Assembly (NCBI GenBank): GCA_022496805.1
Contig: CM040104.1
Span: 5,183,650-5,247,649, forward strand
Direction of reading: 5' to 3'
DNA: 64,000 nt
Source of the DNA: Pohlia nutans
Lineage: Eukaryota > Streptophyta > Bryopsida > Bryales > Mniaceae
In this document: positions 36,581 through 48,148 of the stretch, piece after piece
Numbering within the stretch: the stretch's first letter is position 1
How the letters are laid out: each line of letters opens with the position of its first letter
Program-made: the position numbers and the translations under genes
The notes under the pieces: model-generated
Databases searched by the model: none
The model's input: only the letters and a program-made list of their open reading frames with translations
Told to the model about the DNA's origin: nothing

Positions 36581-36773
36581 CACTAGTAACAAACTTGTCG
36601 TTTTTCATTCCCCACTTTGTGGAAACAGTGAACAGTGACGGAATATTGTGCCTAGATTTCTGTCTTCTTGTGACCAAAACCACTCACCAGCATTGACACA
36701 ACCCATGTGCCTGGCGCGGTTTCATTCCTTTTTCATTTACAGTAAGTGAAAAAGGACACATTTCCTACTAGTG
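36581..36773. mobile_element. MITE, CACTAGTAG family, copy 3
   Basis: Starts CACTAGTAACAAACTTGTCG and ends ACACATTTCCTACTAGTG; a full-length copy in the same orientation as 14848-15020. Confidence 0.9.
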
Positions 36774-37455
36774 TTATCTTTTAAGTTCAGTTGCATCAGG
36801 AAAAAGAGACAGATTTCTTTTTCCAAAACAGACATCAGATCGAACTGAAGCTGGTCGGGAAGATCTGAAACGAAGGTACACAGGTTGCTACTGAACGTAT
36901 CAACAGGATCGTAATACAAGCCATCATGATACCAGAGGAAAGGGAAAATGCTAAATACGCCGCGAAGAAGAAGGATATATACAGCATATTTTTGGGGGTG
37001 CAAGCCTGGTCTCTGGCTGGCACCTTGAGAGAAATGAGGGCAGCAGACGAAAATAGCAGCAATGTTATAACCCAGCGCTCTAAATTTGAGCCATTTCCGC
37101 CACTGCATGACGTACAGTTCCTGCCGATATTCTAAACTTGGCACCCTACTTTTCATCACATAATTACTCAAATTACCTTTTGGGTGCACCTGCCGGGAGC
37201 ATTCTTCAAAGCCTCTCATCATTCCATTGTGTCTGCCTGCCCTCTGCCACTGTTCGCTCACATGCTGCATGCTCAGCGTCACCTGCTATCAAGGCCTGGG
37301 ATTCAGTGCAGTACTGGTGCAGCTGTTTGATATTCAGAGACAAGAGGATAACACAACGCAACTTCATTAGACCTGTACAGTACCGTCGAGAGTAATTCCT
37401 TTGACAGCTGCGTCAGATAATAAATTACTGTAAATTTTAGCACGTCAATTCTAGC

Positions 37456-37745
37456 CAGTGATTTTTGTTGCTAATTTTAGCCAATTGCTACACAGGATTT
37501 TTTGAAAAAGAAGGAAGGAATAATAGCCAGATTTCATAGCCTCTTTAAACCTAGGTATTTTTGAGAAAGAAGGAAGGAATAATAGCCAGATTTCATAGCC
37601 TCTTTAAACCTAGGTATTGCCTATTAACCTGATATGACCTATATATTAATATGTAAAGAGCATCTAAGAGGCATGGATGGCTCTTCAAGCCATGGAAAAG
37701 TAACAAAAATGCTAAACTGTCTCCTGACAAAAAAAAAAATCACTG
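37456..37745. mobile_element. CAGTGATTTTT-ended element, copy 1
   Basis: Ends CAGTGATTTTTGTTGC and AAAAATCACTG. The interior (CCTCTTTAAACCTAGGTATT, GCTCTTCAAGCCATGGAAAA) is shared with 43679-44155. It carries an internal tandem duplication of about 58 bp (GAAAAAGAAGGAAGGAATAA at 37504 and again near 37563). Confidence 0.75.
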
Positions 37746-39152
37746 AATTTCTTGGTGAGAAAGGAAAATGCAGTATTTTACTCCGTTAGTTGCAGCGAAC
37801 CTGTCATTGGCTGGAGGCTGGTCGACATTATGTATGCGTAATTACAGCGCAGTCATTTTCTGTTACCGTGAGTGTGAATTTACCCATTGGAAACATGAAC
37901 CCATAAATGGATGCCAGGCTTCTTTGGGGCTCATCACCTCAACATGATGACGAGTGTCAGGACAATTTCAGCAGGCTTGTAACACTGGTTCACCCCAAGA
38001 CAATCAAAACAGAAGTTTAGTAAGTTAAGTTAGTAGTACTTGATAGTTGCTTTGGTTCTCCCAGAACATGTCACTGAGTACGTTACAGTGCAAATGAACA
38101 CATACTCAATTGGAACTTTCCCACATGTCAGATTCCGAGCTTTACATGCAGCTTTTCTTCACATACCTTACAGCAATATTTGTGCTAACGTGTCAATAGA
38201 CGATGAAAACACAGGGTTCGGTTTAGGCTCACAGGACGGTATGCTATCTGATGCCAAGAACTGGTTCCGGATTTAGAAACAAAAACCTCGAGCCACTCCT
38301 GACGATAATTGATGGTCAGCGTAAAGACTCCATCCATGAGAATTATAGTTGGAATTAAACTTACTTGCAACTGAAACACATAGCACATACTAATAGAGCA
38401 CACCTGGCAATAGAACACACAAACACAACTAAGAACAGCCACCAAAATATTCAACTTGAAATCACTCTGAATCCTGTGAGGATTCTAAAATCTCCAGGTT
38501 CCTATTTCAACCAGAAAATTAGGAGACTGCTTGAAAAAGGTCAACATATTTCTGTACCACTAAGTACAGGAGATCCATAAGAAGGATACGTGTACAATGC
38601 AATATCAACCTAAAATTCAGAATTAACTTTGCCGGTTCCATCTATTCAGAAGTTGGCAGGCTATAATCCTGAGCTGTTGTTAGCAGGTGTCTGCATGATT
38701 ACTCCTCGCACAGAACCTGCCAGCACAAACACCAAAGTATAACTGAAAGATGGCCAGAACTAAAATGTTTTTTTTGAAATCATGCACATGACTGCTTAAT
38801 TATAACACTTGAAATAACTACGAACATCAAACTAAAATATTCCACAACTGCCGAGTATAATTAACTAGCACTAAACCATAATCATAGGCACAATTTGTTG
38901 GTTGCACTGCTGCTATGGAGTAAAAAAAAACAAAAACACAGCCCGGGCACAGATCTTATAAACTGAAAACCTCAAGTCACACAGAAGAAACTGGTTGTAG
39001 TCTCACCATCAAGCAGAATTATTATCAATGAGGGCTTGATGAATATGAAGAAGACGATTTTCCCGGAAACTTCAATCATTCCTCTTTGTGGCACCTTCTA
39101 TTTTGAGAAGGAGATTTTCCCTGGTATTCATCATAACTGCATGGTTTTTAAT
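37746..39152. other. 3' flank and probable 3' UTR of the snurportin gene
   Basis: No coding sequence supported. The part next to 39153 should contain the snurportin 3' UTR. No clear polyadenylation site can be assigned. Confidence 0.45.
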
Positions 39153-42100
39153 CTAGCCCATGGAGGTATCGCCTTCTTCGTCTGAGGCTTCAATAGCCGC
39201 CAATAAATCGTGTATTGTTAACGCACCATGTCGAGCAGCATACTGAAAGAGAATCTGCATCCCAGTTACAGTAGACAGCCTATGAAATCAATCACCTTGC
39301 GGTGACAGATGCAATGGCATAGAACGAGTCAACTAATAAGCAATTTCATGCTCACAAGCCCTTAATTACTGAGGAATCTACTGATCCCGAAAAAATTCAT
39401 TCAATGAATTTAGGTGGTCACTGGATAAAGAACAAAAAATAAACAGGTGAACTAGACATAGCAGTTATCCACTGATGGGATCTCACGCTCATCCTAAACA
39501 ATTGGACAAATATTGCTCTACACCGACAGATGAGATTACCATGATTTTAAATGAAATGGATTCAAAGATTCTGAAACAAACAATATTCACACACAAGTAA
39601 CTAATCACAATGACAATTGAAGATAGGAACTAAAACTAAAATGAAGTTGCACACAGGGACAAGGTCTCATTAAAACCACTGTTAATTTCCAAATTGAAAC
39701 TACTCAAAATGTACCTTGGTGCAGGTATCTGCACGACGTGCACGGTTCTTATTCGCAATGCCTTGAAAATGAATGTCAGAAACCACGGGTTTCCCTTCTA
39801 CCAAGCTCAGCCCTTGGTCGCCAATAGCAAATCGTAAAAGCATTCCAGGCTTCATATGTTGAGCATTCTATAACACATTAGAAAGTGATCTTGTTAGCTT
39901 AATACTTGGGTAGCATAGCTCTAAGCAAAAAAAAAGACACATGATCATGCCAAAGTTCATACAGCCCCTCTCATTTTCTATAACAAGCACTTGCCTGGGC
40001 ACAGCATTTTGGAATTTTTTGAAAAAGAGCTATACAAGATAGTGAAATTCTCAAAACTGGAATTTATAGCAGATAAGTTGGGGCGTTTTTTCTCATAATA
40101 TTGATGAGGCCTGAAGTTCCTAAAATGAAGGCAAGGATTGACCTGTTCAAGAAACTCAGGAGCAAGTGTTCCCAGTACCACAGGCGGGTCATCACTAGTG
40201 ACCACTGAGCCATTACTACTCAGTTCTAGCACCACCTGCACTCACCGCATCACAAATACCAGCAAGTAAACACATTAGAAAATTATAAAATAGCTAACAA
40301 GTGCATAATCACATCAAATCATGAAATAAGGCAAAATTGAGGATCTTACTTAATGAAGAAAAAGAACAGCTGAGGACCCTGAACATTTACCGCACATGAT
40401 ACATACCTTGATATGTAGATCATGAATGGTATGTGCAGAACAGAAATAAGATGAGACCCAATAGAAAAAGAAATATATGAGCTGGAAGACACAACATAGT
40501 CTATTAAAAATTTCATGTAATTTAAAAGACTCAACTGGATTAGGAAGCAGATTGATTAGGTGAACATATTCTCATACCTGTTGATAAGCAGGCACATTTC
40601 CCTGACTATCGGTGTCCAACAAATATTGACTACATTGCGCATCCTTCCATACAAGTACCAACGGTGTAACACCCAGTTCATAAAGCGCATGTCTGTCCAC
40701 ACCAGAGACACGAACACAAAGCAGAGGTGTAAGTTAAAAGTTACAGAAAGTGTCACAGTGAGGAAGATAAGGCTTAGCAATGAATTTGTAACATTTGATC
40801 CAAATATCTTGCAGCTGAATTCAATGTTCATTGGTTCTATTTGCTCAAACAGGGATATTTTGATACGTAAAGAGAGGTAATCAACCTGTTGTAAAAGAGT
40901 ATCCCATCTCTTTCAAATTCTACCGGTCCACTGTAGACTGCTTGTAAGCCAGGCACATTGCACTCATAAACAGGGACCACACTAAATCGGTAGTGATGAT
41001 GAGCAGACGGGGCACAAAGAGCACCAGTTTCAGCCAATTTCGTAGTCATCCAGAAGAATCGAAACTCTGCAGTGCAATCAAACAGAGAGTAGCCACGCCA
41101 GCACATCATGTCGATGACATAATAGGTCTTATCAGGCTGCCAAAACAACACAAAAAAAGAAAACGCGTGTGATAATCAAAGTAAGATTATAATTGCAATC
41201 CTAACCGCATAATCATTGAAATCACCAGAAAGAAACAATAGCGAACTGTTAACTGAAAGACAATACGTCCTCAATGTTCAACACTTAACGTCTGGACCAG
41301 TTGGCTTTCGCCACTTTCTAAGAGCACGAATTTTAGAGAGAAAAATGAATGTGCAATACATCTGTCACAAAATATCCCAAAAAGAATTGCCTGATTTATG
41401 GACTAAGGAGTTTTAGGGTTTAGGGTTTAGGGTTTAGGGTGAGAATTGAACGAAATGTCAGGGATGGAAGGGCATTCTCAGAATCCAAGTAAAACAGTTG
41501 GTGGGTGTAGGGATTGCGTTGTACCGCGTGAAAAATGCAGTCCAGGATACAGTACACATGAGATCCTGCCGCTACTTCCTTCGTACGAGCACCATTAGGA
41601 AGTGCAGAAGGGAAGGAATGCAAGATCCGACCATTACGTTGACGACTCAGAGTAACGCCGTTGGCTGATATGACGAGGCACCGCTGGCCTTCTGGTCTTG
41701 GCATAATGAACCTGAAATAAGACAGATTTAGATGTCAGCCATACAAGCTTGACGAAATAAATAAAAAGATCCATGACTTAGATGCTCAAGCAAACAACGA
41801 GAAAGAAACGTGTTCAATCAATTCCCACACATTTTCCCCTAAAGAACCAAGAAGCTCAAATTGAACTCCACGTTTTTTTTTAACAATTTTGAGTAGGTCC
41901 TATTTGGACCTACTTCTTCAAATTAAATTTTTTTTGACCAACACATGCAATGATCTTAGTGCTACAAAATTTGGTCCAATCTAAATTATAATTTTCAATT
42001 GGATTTGTCATTTTAAAATTGTGAATCCTTGGTCCTTTAGGGGTTAATAATCCTTACCAATCCTTTTTGAGATAAGGGGGGATGTCCACCATCCACTCGG

Positions 42101-43507
42101 GTAACATCAACTGTTGAGAGAAGAACTCTCGAGCCCTTAATCCCATCAGTCTTGCTCCATCTAGCAGTGCTTGGCGCTTACTACCTGGACTACTTTCTGC
42201 ATCTTCCATGCCAACCTGTACAGGGAAACATATAAATTAAACAAACGCATCAAATGACCAAATCTACAAGAAAACCCTAATCTCACATCCATCATGGCCT
42301 CAAATGCCAAGTAAAATCACACTAGAATCTCAAGACATGCCTTGAGCACAAGTATATTCTGAAAATTATAACGACTCTTCCTTCACATATTTTTATTGCT
42401 TATTGCTATAAAAGTATTATGTCATTTCTCGCAATCTCAACCTCAATAGAAAACCACTTGCAAGTTTTATGGAACTGGATCGCCATGAACAACTTATTTC
42501 TAAACGATTATCACTCACTCATAGGACAGGCCTGCTTCACCTACAAGTGAAATTCACAGCATTGACATTGCCTCATTCTGCGCTGATTATTTTTTAAAAG
42601 CATCACAAATCGTACAGCAAGCTCATCAAATAGAATTTAGACCAACTGACCTCTGCATCATCTCGTTCGTTGTCATTATACACAGCATCTTCTAATCCTG
42701 CGCCTGCAACATTGCTCTGGAAAAATGAATCGAAATTGCGTTAGAACTCTTAACACATGAATGGACGCAAAATGAGGAGAGATTACGACTGTGGCTTCCC
42801 GAGTTGTCACAACGTATCTTGAAGGCCAATGGTTGCAGACACTTGTTCAAATGTCCGAGGATCAATTTCTTAACCTTGCACAAGGGCAGCAAATCAAGTT
42901 GCTTTCTTCCATCCATGTTAAGGGCAACTTTTCCTCAACCTCTAAGCGTCTAATACGCCAATATGGCCATCTGCATCACTGAACTTTGCAACGGTGGCAT
43001 TTTCACATTTTACCTCGGTTTTCTGATTGCAATACATCATTTTAAAGCTCTTGTTCTATACTACACGATCAACAGTGTCGATCGTGTCAAACTGAAGTTA
43101 TTTTCATTTTCATACAAATAGACGAATTGCAGCAAGGGGTCCAATTTTCCTACACTACAGAAAATACACTTAGGGTTTAACACCAATTTCATCCTTGAAT
43201 GGATTTGAGGAGGATTTAGATGGAGATAATTCAACAAAAATTCCAGAAACAAAAATAAATACATTAAGGCCTATTATCTCGCAATCCATCGCAAGAATTG
43301 ATTTCTCACCTCAGTATCCTCAGCAAAGTCCTCCTCGTGGTGAAGGGGGGTTTCGTGCGGGGCGCTGAGGGCAAGCTGGCGGGCGTGGTGCTGCAAGTCG
43401 CGACGGCCCTGCTTCTGACGCTGCAACGCAAGCTCCCGGCGCTTCTGCTGGTCCGAGACCGTGCGCTTGTGCTGCCGCCCCGGGGGCACCACCGAGGACC
43501 CCGCCAT
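39153..43507 (-). CDS. SNUPN: Snurportin-1 (m3G-cap snRNP import adaptor)
   Basis: Binds the trimethylguanosine cap of spliceosomal U snRNPs and links them to importin-beta for nuclear import. Exons in transcript order: 43507-43310, 42716-42651, 42215-42058, 41711-41525, 41136-40886, 40692-40578, 40235-40143, 39867-39715, 39254-39153; all joins GT-AG and in frame, 440 aa. The N terminus has the importin-beta-binding type motif RRELALQRQKQGRRDLQHHA (about residues 22-41). The cap-binding domain begins with W-FIMPRPEGQRCLVISANG (exons 3-4) and continues [22 protein letters not shown] and DCTAEFRFFW (exons 4-5), the strongest family match. The tail past residue 326 (NAQHMKPGMLLRFAIGDQG and DEEGDTSMG) is in the plant form of the family. 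The start codon lies 1.26 kb from the start of the divergent SCNM1 gene. Intron 1 holds a TTAA element and intron 4 a telomere-type repeat. Confidence 0.95.
41412..41439 (+). repeat. Interstitial telomere-type repeat (TTTAGGG)4
   Basis: Four perfect copies of TTTAGGG inside snurportin intron 4. In transcript orientation it reads as AAACCCTAAA telo-box repeats. This is the plant-type telomere unit and supports a streptophyte source. Confidence 0.95.
41870..42047. mobile_element. TTAA-type element, right part (GGACCAAGGATTC family)
   Basis: Right end GAATCCTTGGTCCTTTAGGG then G-TTAA at 42044-42047. The interior (AAATTTGGTCCAATCTAAAT, GATTTGTCATTTTAAAA) matches 60250-60410. The left boundary is uncertain. 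Its right TTAA is only about 10 bp from the donor of snurportin exon 3. Confidence 0.6.
42935..43180. mobile_element. TTAA-type element in snurportin intron 1 (copy inverted to 45275-45524)
   Basis: From TCAA-CCTCTAAGCGTCTAATAC to CACTTAGGG-TTTAA, this is the reverse complement of the element in SCNM1 intron 1. Shared phrases: CCAATATGGCCAT, ATCACTGAACTTTGCAACGG, ACCTCGGTTTTCTGATTGCA and GATCGTGTCAAACTG. Confidence 0.8.
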
Positions 43508-43624
43508 AGCCACGCCCGTCGCTGCAAATCCTCCGTCTCTCTCGAAAAACACCGACCCGAGGAAACAATACACGAAAACCTGAGGAACTGAACTGAAGCG
43601 CGTCACCAGTAACTCTGAACTCCT

Positions 43625-43678
43625 TATTATCACACTCTCCAATACTATCACACTCCAATATTATCACACTCGTTAGTC
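43625..43678 (+). repeat. Short ACACTCTCCAATATTATC repeats, part 1
   Basis: TATCACACTCTCCAATACTA and TATCACACTCCAATATTATC copies directly before the inserted element; the same motif continues at 44161-44265 on its other side. Confidence 0.7.
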
Positions 43679-44155
43679 CAGTGATTTTTTTTGTTGCTAA
43701 TTTTAGCCAAATTGCTACATAAAATTTGGGTTGGCTAATTGATACAAAGGATTTTTGAAAAAAAAAATGGAAGGAATGGAGGTAGATGTGCTAATCATTG
43801 TTCAGTTTTGAGTTTGTCTCATGATTCCAATGGACTGTAGTGTTTGAAACAACAAGTACTTATTGCATGGAAACGGACAACCCAGTGGACGATCGTTAGG
43901 GCATAGACAATGATTAGCATATGTACTATAATAGCCATATTTTCTATGTGGAGTTAAAATGTGTAGCCTCTTTAAACCTAGGTATCACTCAAGTATTGCC
44001 TAAGTAGTCCTTAGGTAGTACAGGTGTATCATCTTGATATTACCTATATATTAGTATGAAATGAGCATCAAAGGAGCCTGGATTGCTCTTCAAGCCATGG
44101 AAAAGTAGCAAAAATGCTAGTCTATCTCCTAACCAAAAAAAAAAAAAATCCACTA
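43679..44155. mobile_element. CAGTGATTTTT-ended element, copy 2, with nested insert
   Basis: Starts CAGTGATTTTTTTTGTTGC and ends in an A-run then TCCACTAC. Shares GCCTCTTTAAACCTAGGTAT and TTCAAGCCATGGAAAAGTA with 37456-37745. Inside it, 43788-43925 is bounded by inverted GTGCTAATCATTGT / ACAATGATTAGCAT and is absent from copy 1, so it is a nested insertion. Confidence 0.75.
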
Positions 44156-44160
44156 CTTGT

Positions 44161-44265
44161 TACCATTGCACTCTCTAATATTTGCACTCATTATTATCAC
44201 TCTCATTACCATTACACTCTCCAATATTATCACACTCGTTGCCATCACACTCTCCAATTGCAAGT
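44161..44265 (+). repeat. Short ACACTCTCCAATATTATC repeats, part 2
   Basis: Copies of TTACACTCTCCAATATTATC, CACTCTCTAATATTTGCACT and ATCACACTCTCCAATTGC, continuing the array at 43625-43678. Confidence 0.7.
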
Positions 44266-44767
44266 CGTCAATCGAGAGTTTTAGAGTAGGATTTTCGGTG
44301 ATATAACTTTTCTATGATGTAACTTAACCTTTCACATCCTTGATTGATCTTCTCATGATTGTTTCATTCCTTCCATTCCATCATCGAAAACCATTATGTG
44401 AAATAACATAACCTTTCACGTTTTTACAATTTCATGGCCTTTCATTTCCAGTGGTGAAGCGCTAGTATTTTATAAAAAAATTTGAAGATATTTTGGTGAC
44501 CTATTTTGGCAAAGTTTTTTTTGATTGTTTTGTAGCCAGATTAATTTTATTCTATAGCTGCTTTGAATCGTCCGTCGGTACCGGCTTGTCATAGATTTCT
44601 GTAGAATAATTTTACGAAATTTTGCAGGAGCGGGAAGAAAGCATCCGAACTTGAGAGACGAATTGTGTATTTTGTGGCATCGATGCTCATTCAGGGTTGG
44701 TTTTGCTTTGTCCCGCTTGGAACTTGTGGTTTGCGAGTATTACTGAATTGAATTGCGGCGAGAGAGA

Positions 44768-46626
44768 ATGAGCACATATGGTGGCGACAGTTGGGTGCCG
44801 GAATCCCTGCACCGCAAGCATCAAGCGGACCAAGTGCTGGCCGATGTACATCAGCTGGACCAACGCTACTCCCACCACTGGCGCCGCATGTCCAACGGCC
44901 GCATCGCCTGCCTCGTCTGTCCTCACCGTCCCGTTCTCGACACCTTCCCCATGCTCATTGTACGTGAAGAACACTCATCTCGATCTCCCTTGAGGAAACA
45001 ACGTTTTTTGTTTTCTAGGGTTTGCATACTGTTTTTATTGAAGTCAGTTGGCTTTCGCAATGCGAGATGAAATTTTTGTTAAGGATGTGATTAGGGTTAG
45101 GGTTTAGGTCTGTGTCTTTCATCTTGCTTATTTGATCTCAGGTTCATGGTCGCATTGCAATCGCTCTCGCTTGATTGTTACATAATCTGATGCAATTCGA
45201 TTTCTGTATGGCTAAAGTTGAATTTGACTTTCCATTGGGGATAAACAGTGTCCAGTGCTTTTATTGTCTCTGCTCTAACCCCTAAGCGTCCACTGTGTAT
45301 TTTCTGTAGTGTAGGAAAATTAGACCCCCTGCTGCAAATCATCTGTTTGTGTGAAAATGACTCCAGTTTGACACGATCGACACTGTTGATCTTGTAGTAT
45401 AGAACAAGAGCTTTAGAATGATGTATTGCAATCAGAAAACCGAGGTAAAATGAGAAAATGCCACCGTTGCAAAGTTCAGTGATGCACATGGCCATATTGG
45501 GCGTTTTAGACGCTTACGGGTTAAGGGGAGAAACGAAGCATCGGTTTGAAAATGTGAAAGCTCTGGTGTGCAATGAAAATTCGACATTTGTTAAAAGCAA
45601 TAGGAGCACGTTAGGATCCATCCTTCACTGGATTTTGAGTAGGGTTTTTGATTTTTTCAATTAGTGAGGATTACACCGAGTATTGTATGGAAAGAGACAT
45701 GAAAATTATATGTTTTTATTTAGAGTAGAGACACTTGCGATTAGTCATTTGTTTTATTATGTAGTAGATATTTATTGTGTTTCTCTGATGATCAACAGAT
45801 TCATAGAAAAGGCGAAAAGCATCAAGCAGCTGCTTTGAAACTTGAGGAGAAGGATTTTCGTCTCCAAAACGAGATTCAGAAGAGAACATCTCTTGAAGCT
45901 AGCAAAGACACAGAAAGTGTTTGCAGTTCACAAAAGCCCCAGTCCTTTTCTTGGCCAGCTTGTTCTCCTCTGTTAGAAGCTACACGCAAACGTACTGCGC
46001 AGGCACTAGCCATGATGCCGGAGGATTCTAAGGTGACAGGCACAGCAAGAGATGTGTCAAATACGAAACAGAAAATCGCGCCTTTTTTTTCGGCAACACC
46101 CTCGCAGACTCCTATTTGCCCTGTCAAAGCGGTGAAAACCTCTATTACGCCGCAATCAAAATTGGACAAACGAAAGCAAGGACGAAAAGAATTTGAAGTT
46201 GTTTCGAAAGAGGATCAAGACCGACGACACGAGCGAGAGCGATTGTTACGATTGCGGGAAGCAGGTTGGCGGCTGGATGGAAACGGCAAATGGTTCAAAG
46301 ACGAAAGTGTATGCATCTTAATCACTTTATCTTTTCATAATTTTATTTAGTAAAGGACGATTCTATGCCACTAAATTGTTCCAGTGCGACACTTCACATT
46401 TAAGAATATGAAAAACAGTTGTGCTAGCACAGTTTGGTGTTGTTTTTTACTGTGAAATTGGAGACCTGAAACATAGTTTGAGGTCTCTTATCCAAGTTAA
46501 TGAAGATTGGCGCTGAATGAATGTGTCTATTGTGGCGGTATCGTATGTGTGGTTAATTGAACGTGGTGTATGGAGGTGCAGGTGGAATTTGATTCGGATG
46601 AAGAGGTCCCTGTAGATCTCGCATGA
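44768..46626 (+). CDS. SCNM1: SCNM1-like spliceosomal zinc-finger protein
   Basis: Homologue of sodium channel modifier 1, known in human as a component of the U12 (minor) spliceosome. Exons 44768-44959, 45799-46308 and 46582-46626; GT-AG, in frame, 248 aa, close to human SCNM1 length. Residues 44-72 form the characteristic zinc finger GRIACLVCPHRPVLDTFPML followed by HRKGEKH; ligands C48, C51, H66 and H72, split by intron 1. The middle is low-complexity and Ser/Lys/Pro-rich. The end carries the family-specific block RLREAGWRLDGNGKWFKDES joined to VEFDSDEEVPVDLA, which matches the conserved SCNM1 C terminus; intron 2 lies inside this block. The start is the first ATG after a G/A-rich leader. 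It is head-to-head with snurportin-1. Intron 1 holds a TTAA element (45275-45524) and a TTAGGGTTTAGG motif near 45096. The middle region is too diverged to compare by eye. Confidence 0.92.
45275..45524. mobile_element. TTAA-type element in SCNM1 intron 1
   Basis: Begins CTAA-CCCCTAAGCGTCC (left TTAA mutated to CTAA) and ends GACGCTTACGGG-TTAA at 45521-45524. It is an inverted copy of 42935-43180. Confidence 0.8.
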
Positions 46627-48148
46627 TACGTGAAGTAAACCTCCCTTTATCAGTACTACATCATGTGTGTACGTGCGGCTGTAGATACATTCATCAGTAC
46701 TTCCACAATGTTCTGCTGCGCAGTGTGAAATTGCAGACTACATCAGATGAAGACTTACATCATAATAATGACTTCATGGTGTGTTGACATCAGCCGAAGG
46801 TATGTATTAGAAATCTTACTGGACATGTGCTCTCAAGTGCTTATGTCTGTGAATTATGAGACTATCTGGATCGTTATATGGGCGGATGACCAGATCAGTG
46901 AGGGATTAAAAAGCTGTTGCCTGCAATTGCAGTCCTAATCAGTCTGGTTTTTCGTTGCAAGGACTGTTCTGGTATAGTCAATCAGGATTTTAGCTCTCGC
47001 TGATGACAAAGCTTGCGTTTGGACTGAGAAATGTGTTATACATCTCATCCTGATAAGAATTAAGCAGGATTTTAGTGTAAACACAACCAGCATACAGATG
47101 TATCTAGACGTCATCCTCGTGATCAATCCATTTTTATTCTGAGGATTTGCTTTCTTCTTACAGGGAGGCGAGGCAGTTTAACACATCAGCATCTGGGACG
47201 CCTCTTCTGGAAGACTTTATAAATACCGTCTCCCTCGAGCAATTTTAAGAGCTTCCCATGACGAGCTAAATCTCGAAGGTATCCTGAAGAGCATCAGTTT
47301 AGCATGTACATGCTAATTTCGGAAATCTGAAACCTGGTCTCAGATTTCTGGAAAGGTACGTACACTATGAAAGCCTGGACCGCCAGAACAGCGTTTTTAA
47401 TTTTTTGTTTTAATGGTCGCCAGCCATAGCTAGTGAGAGGTGTTCTCTTGGAACTTCCATTTCTACTGGTGATCCAGGTGCCAAAACAAACGCTGCTTTT
47501 GAAACCTAAATAGTGCTTGTGACTAAGATCACAGTAGCTATACCGGCACTCGTCATGTTGGAAGCCTGAACCATGGACATAGTTAATGGACTTTATTCAG
47601 GTCATCTCCACTGTACAGTACGTGGAGTTTTTGTTCAAGTGTTGGGTTGTATTTCCTCATCAGAGTAGTGGATTTGTTTGAGTTTGAATCTTAGGTGTAA
47701 TGTTCTGCCGATTTAATGGTAGGGCAATCATATCCTTACTGTTTGAGAAGGTTTGATCTGACAATTTGACTGTGCAGTTTTTATGAAAACATTCTTCAAG
47801 ATTGGTCAAAGGCTCATGGTGAGACACAGTGCTATACTGGCACTCTTTAATTTTTCAATTGTTGGAAGTATGTCTATATCAGATTGTGGCCCTGATTTTC
47901 AGTTGTAAATGACTGTGTGGACGGAGAGGCAAGTAAAAACTTATCACATTACTGAATTGTGCTTGTCACCGTACTAATAAATGTTCAGGGTGATGGGAAG
48001 TATTTGGTTGTACAAGTTATATCACAGTGCTGCCCAGTGCGATGTAGGATTTGGCGTGTACTCCATGGTACTCCTCATCTGGTCATGGATCAAAACTATC
48101 TGTCTAATTCTATGACTGCTACCTTTAAATTAGATGTGGAGCTTGTAC
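46627..48148. other. 3' flank of SCNM1 and intergenic sequence
   Basis: The first several hundred bases probably include the SCNM1 3' UTR. No other gene, RNA or clear repeat is supported. Confidence 0.5.

Larger units (their letters stand above)
43508..44767. promoter_or_regulatory. Shared divergent promoter region of snurportin-1 and SCNM1
   Basis: The two start codons face away from each other across 1,260 bp. About 480 bp of this is a transposon-like insertion (43679-44155), so the ancestral spacing was about 780 bp. No TATA box is convincing on either side, as is common for housekeeping genes. Confidence 0.6.

Noticed and set aside
36737..37282. 181-codon open frame on the - strand
   Set aside because: Its last part reads through a MITE end (36773 and below), and no domain is recognisable. 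It could be an old gene fragment, but nothing positive supports it.
43298..43667. Several overlapping open frames at the snurportin 5' end
   Set aside because: Only the frame MAGSSVVPPGRQHKRTVSDQ continues into the importin-beta-binding motif and the later exons; the others are GC-rich shadows.
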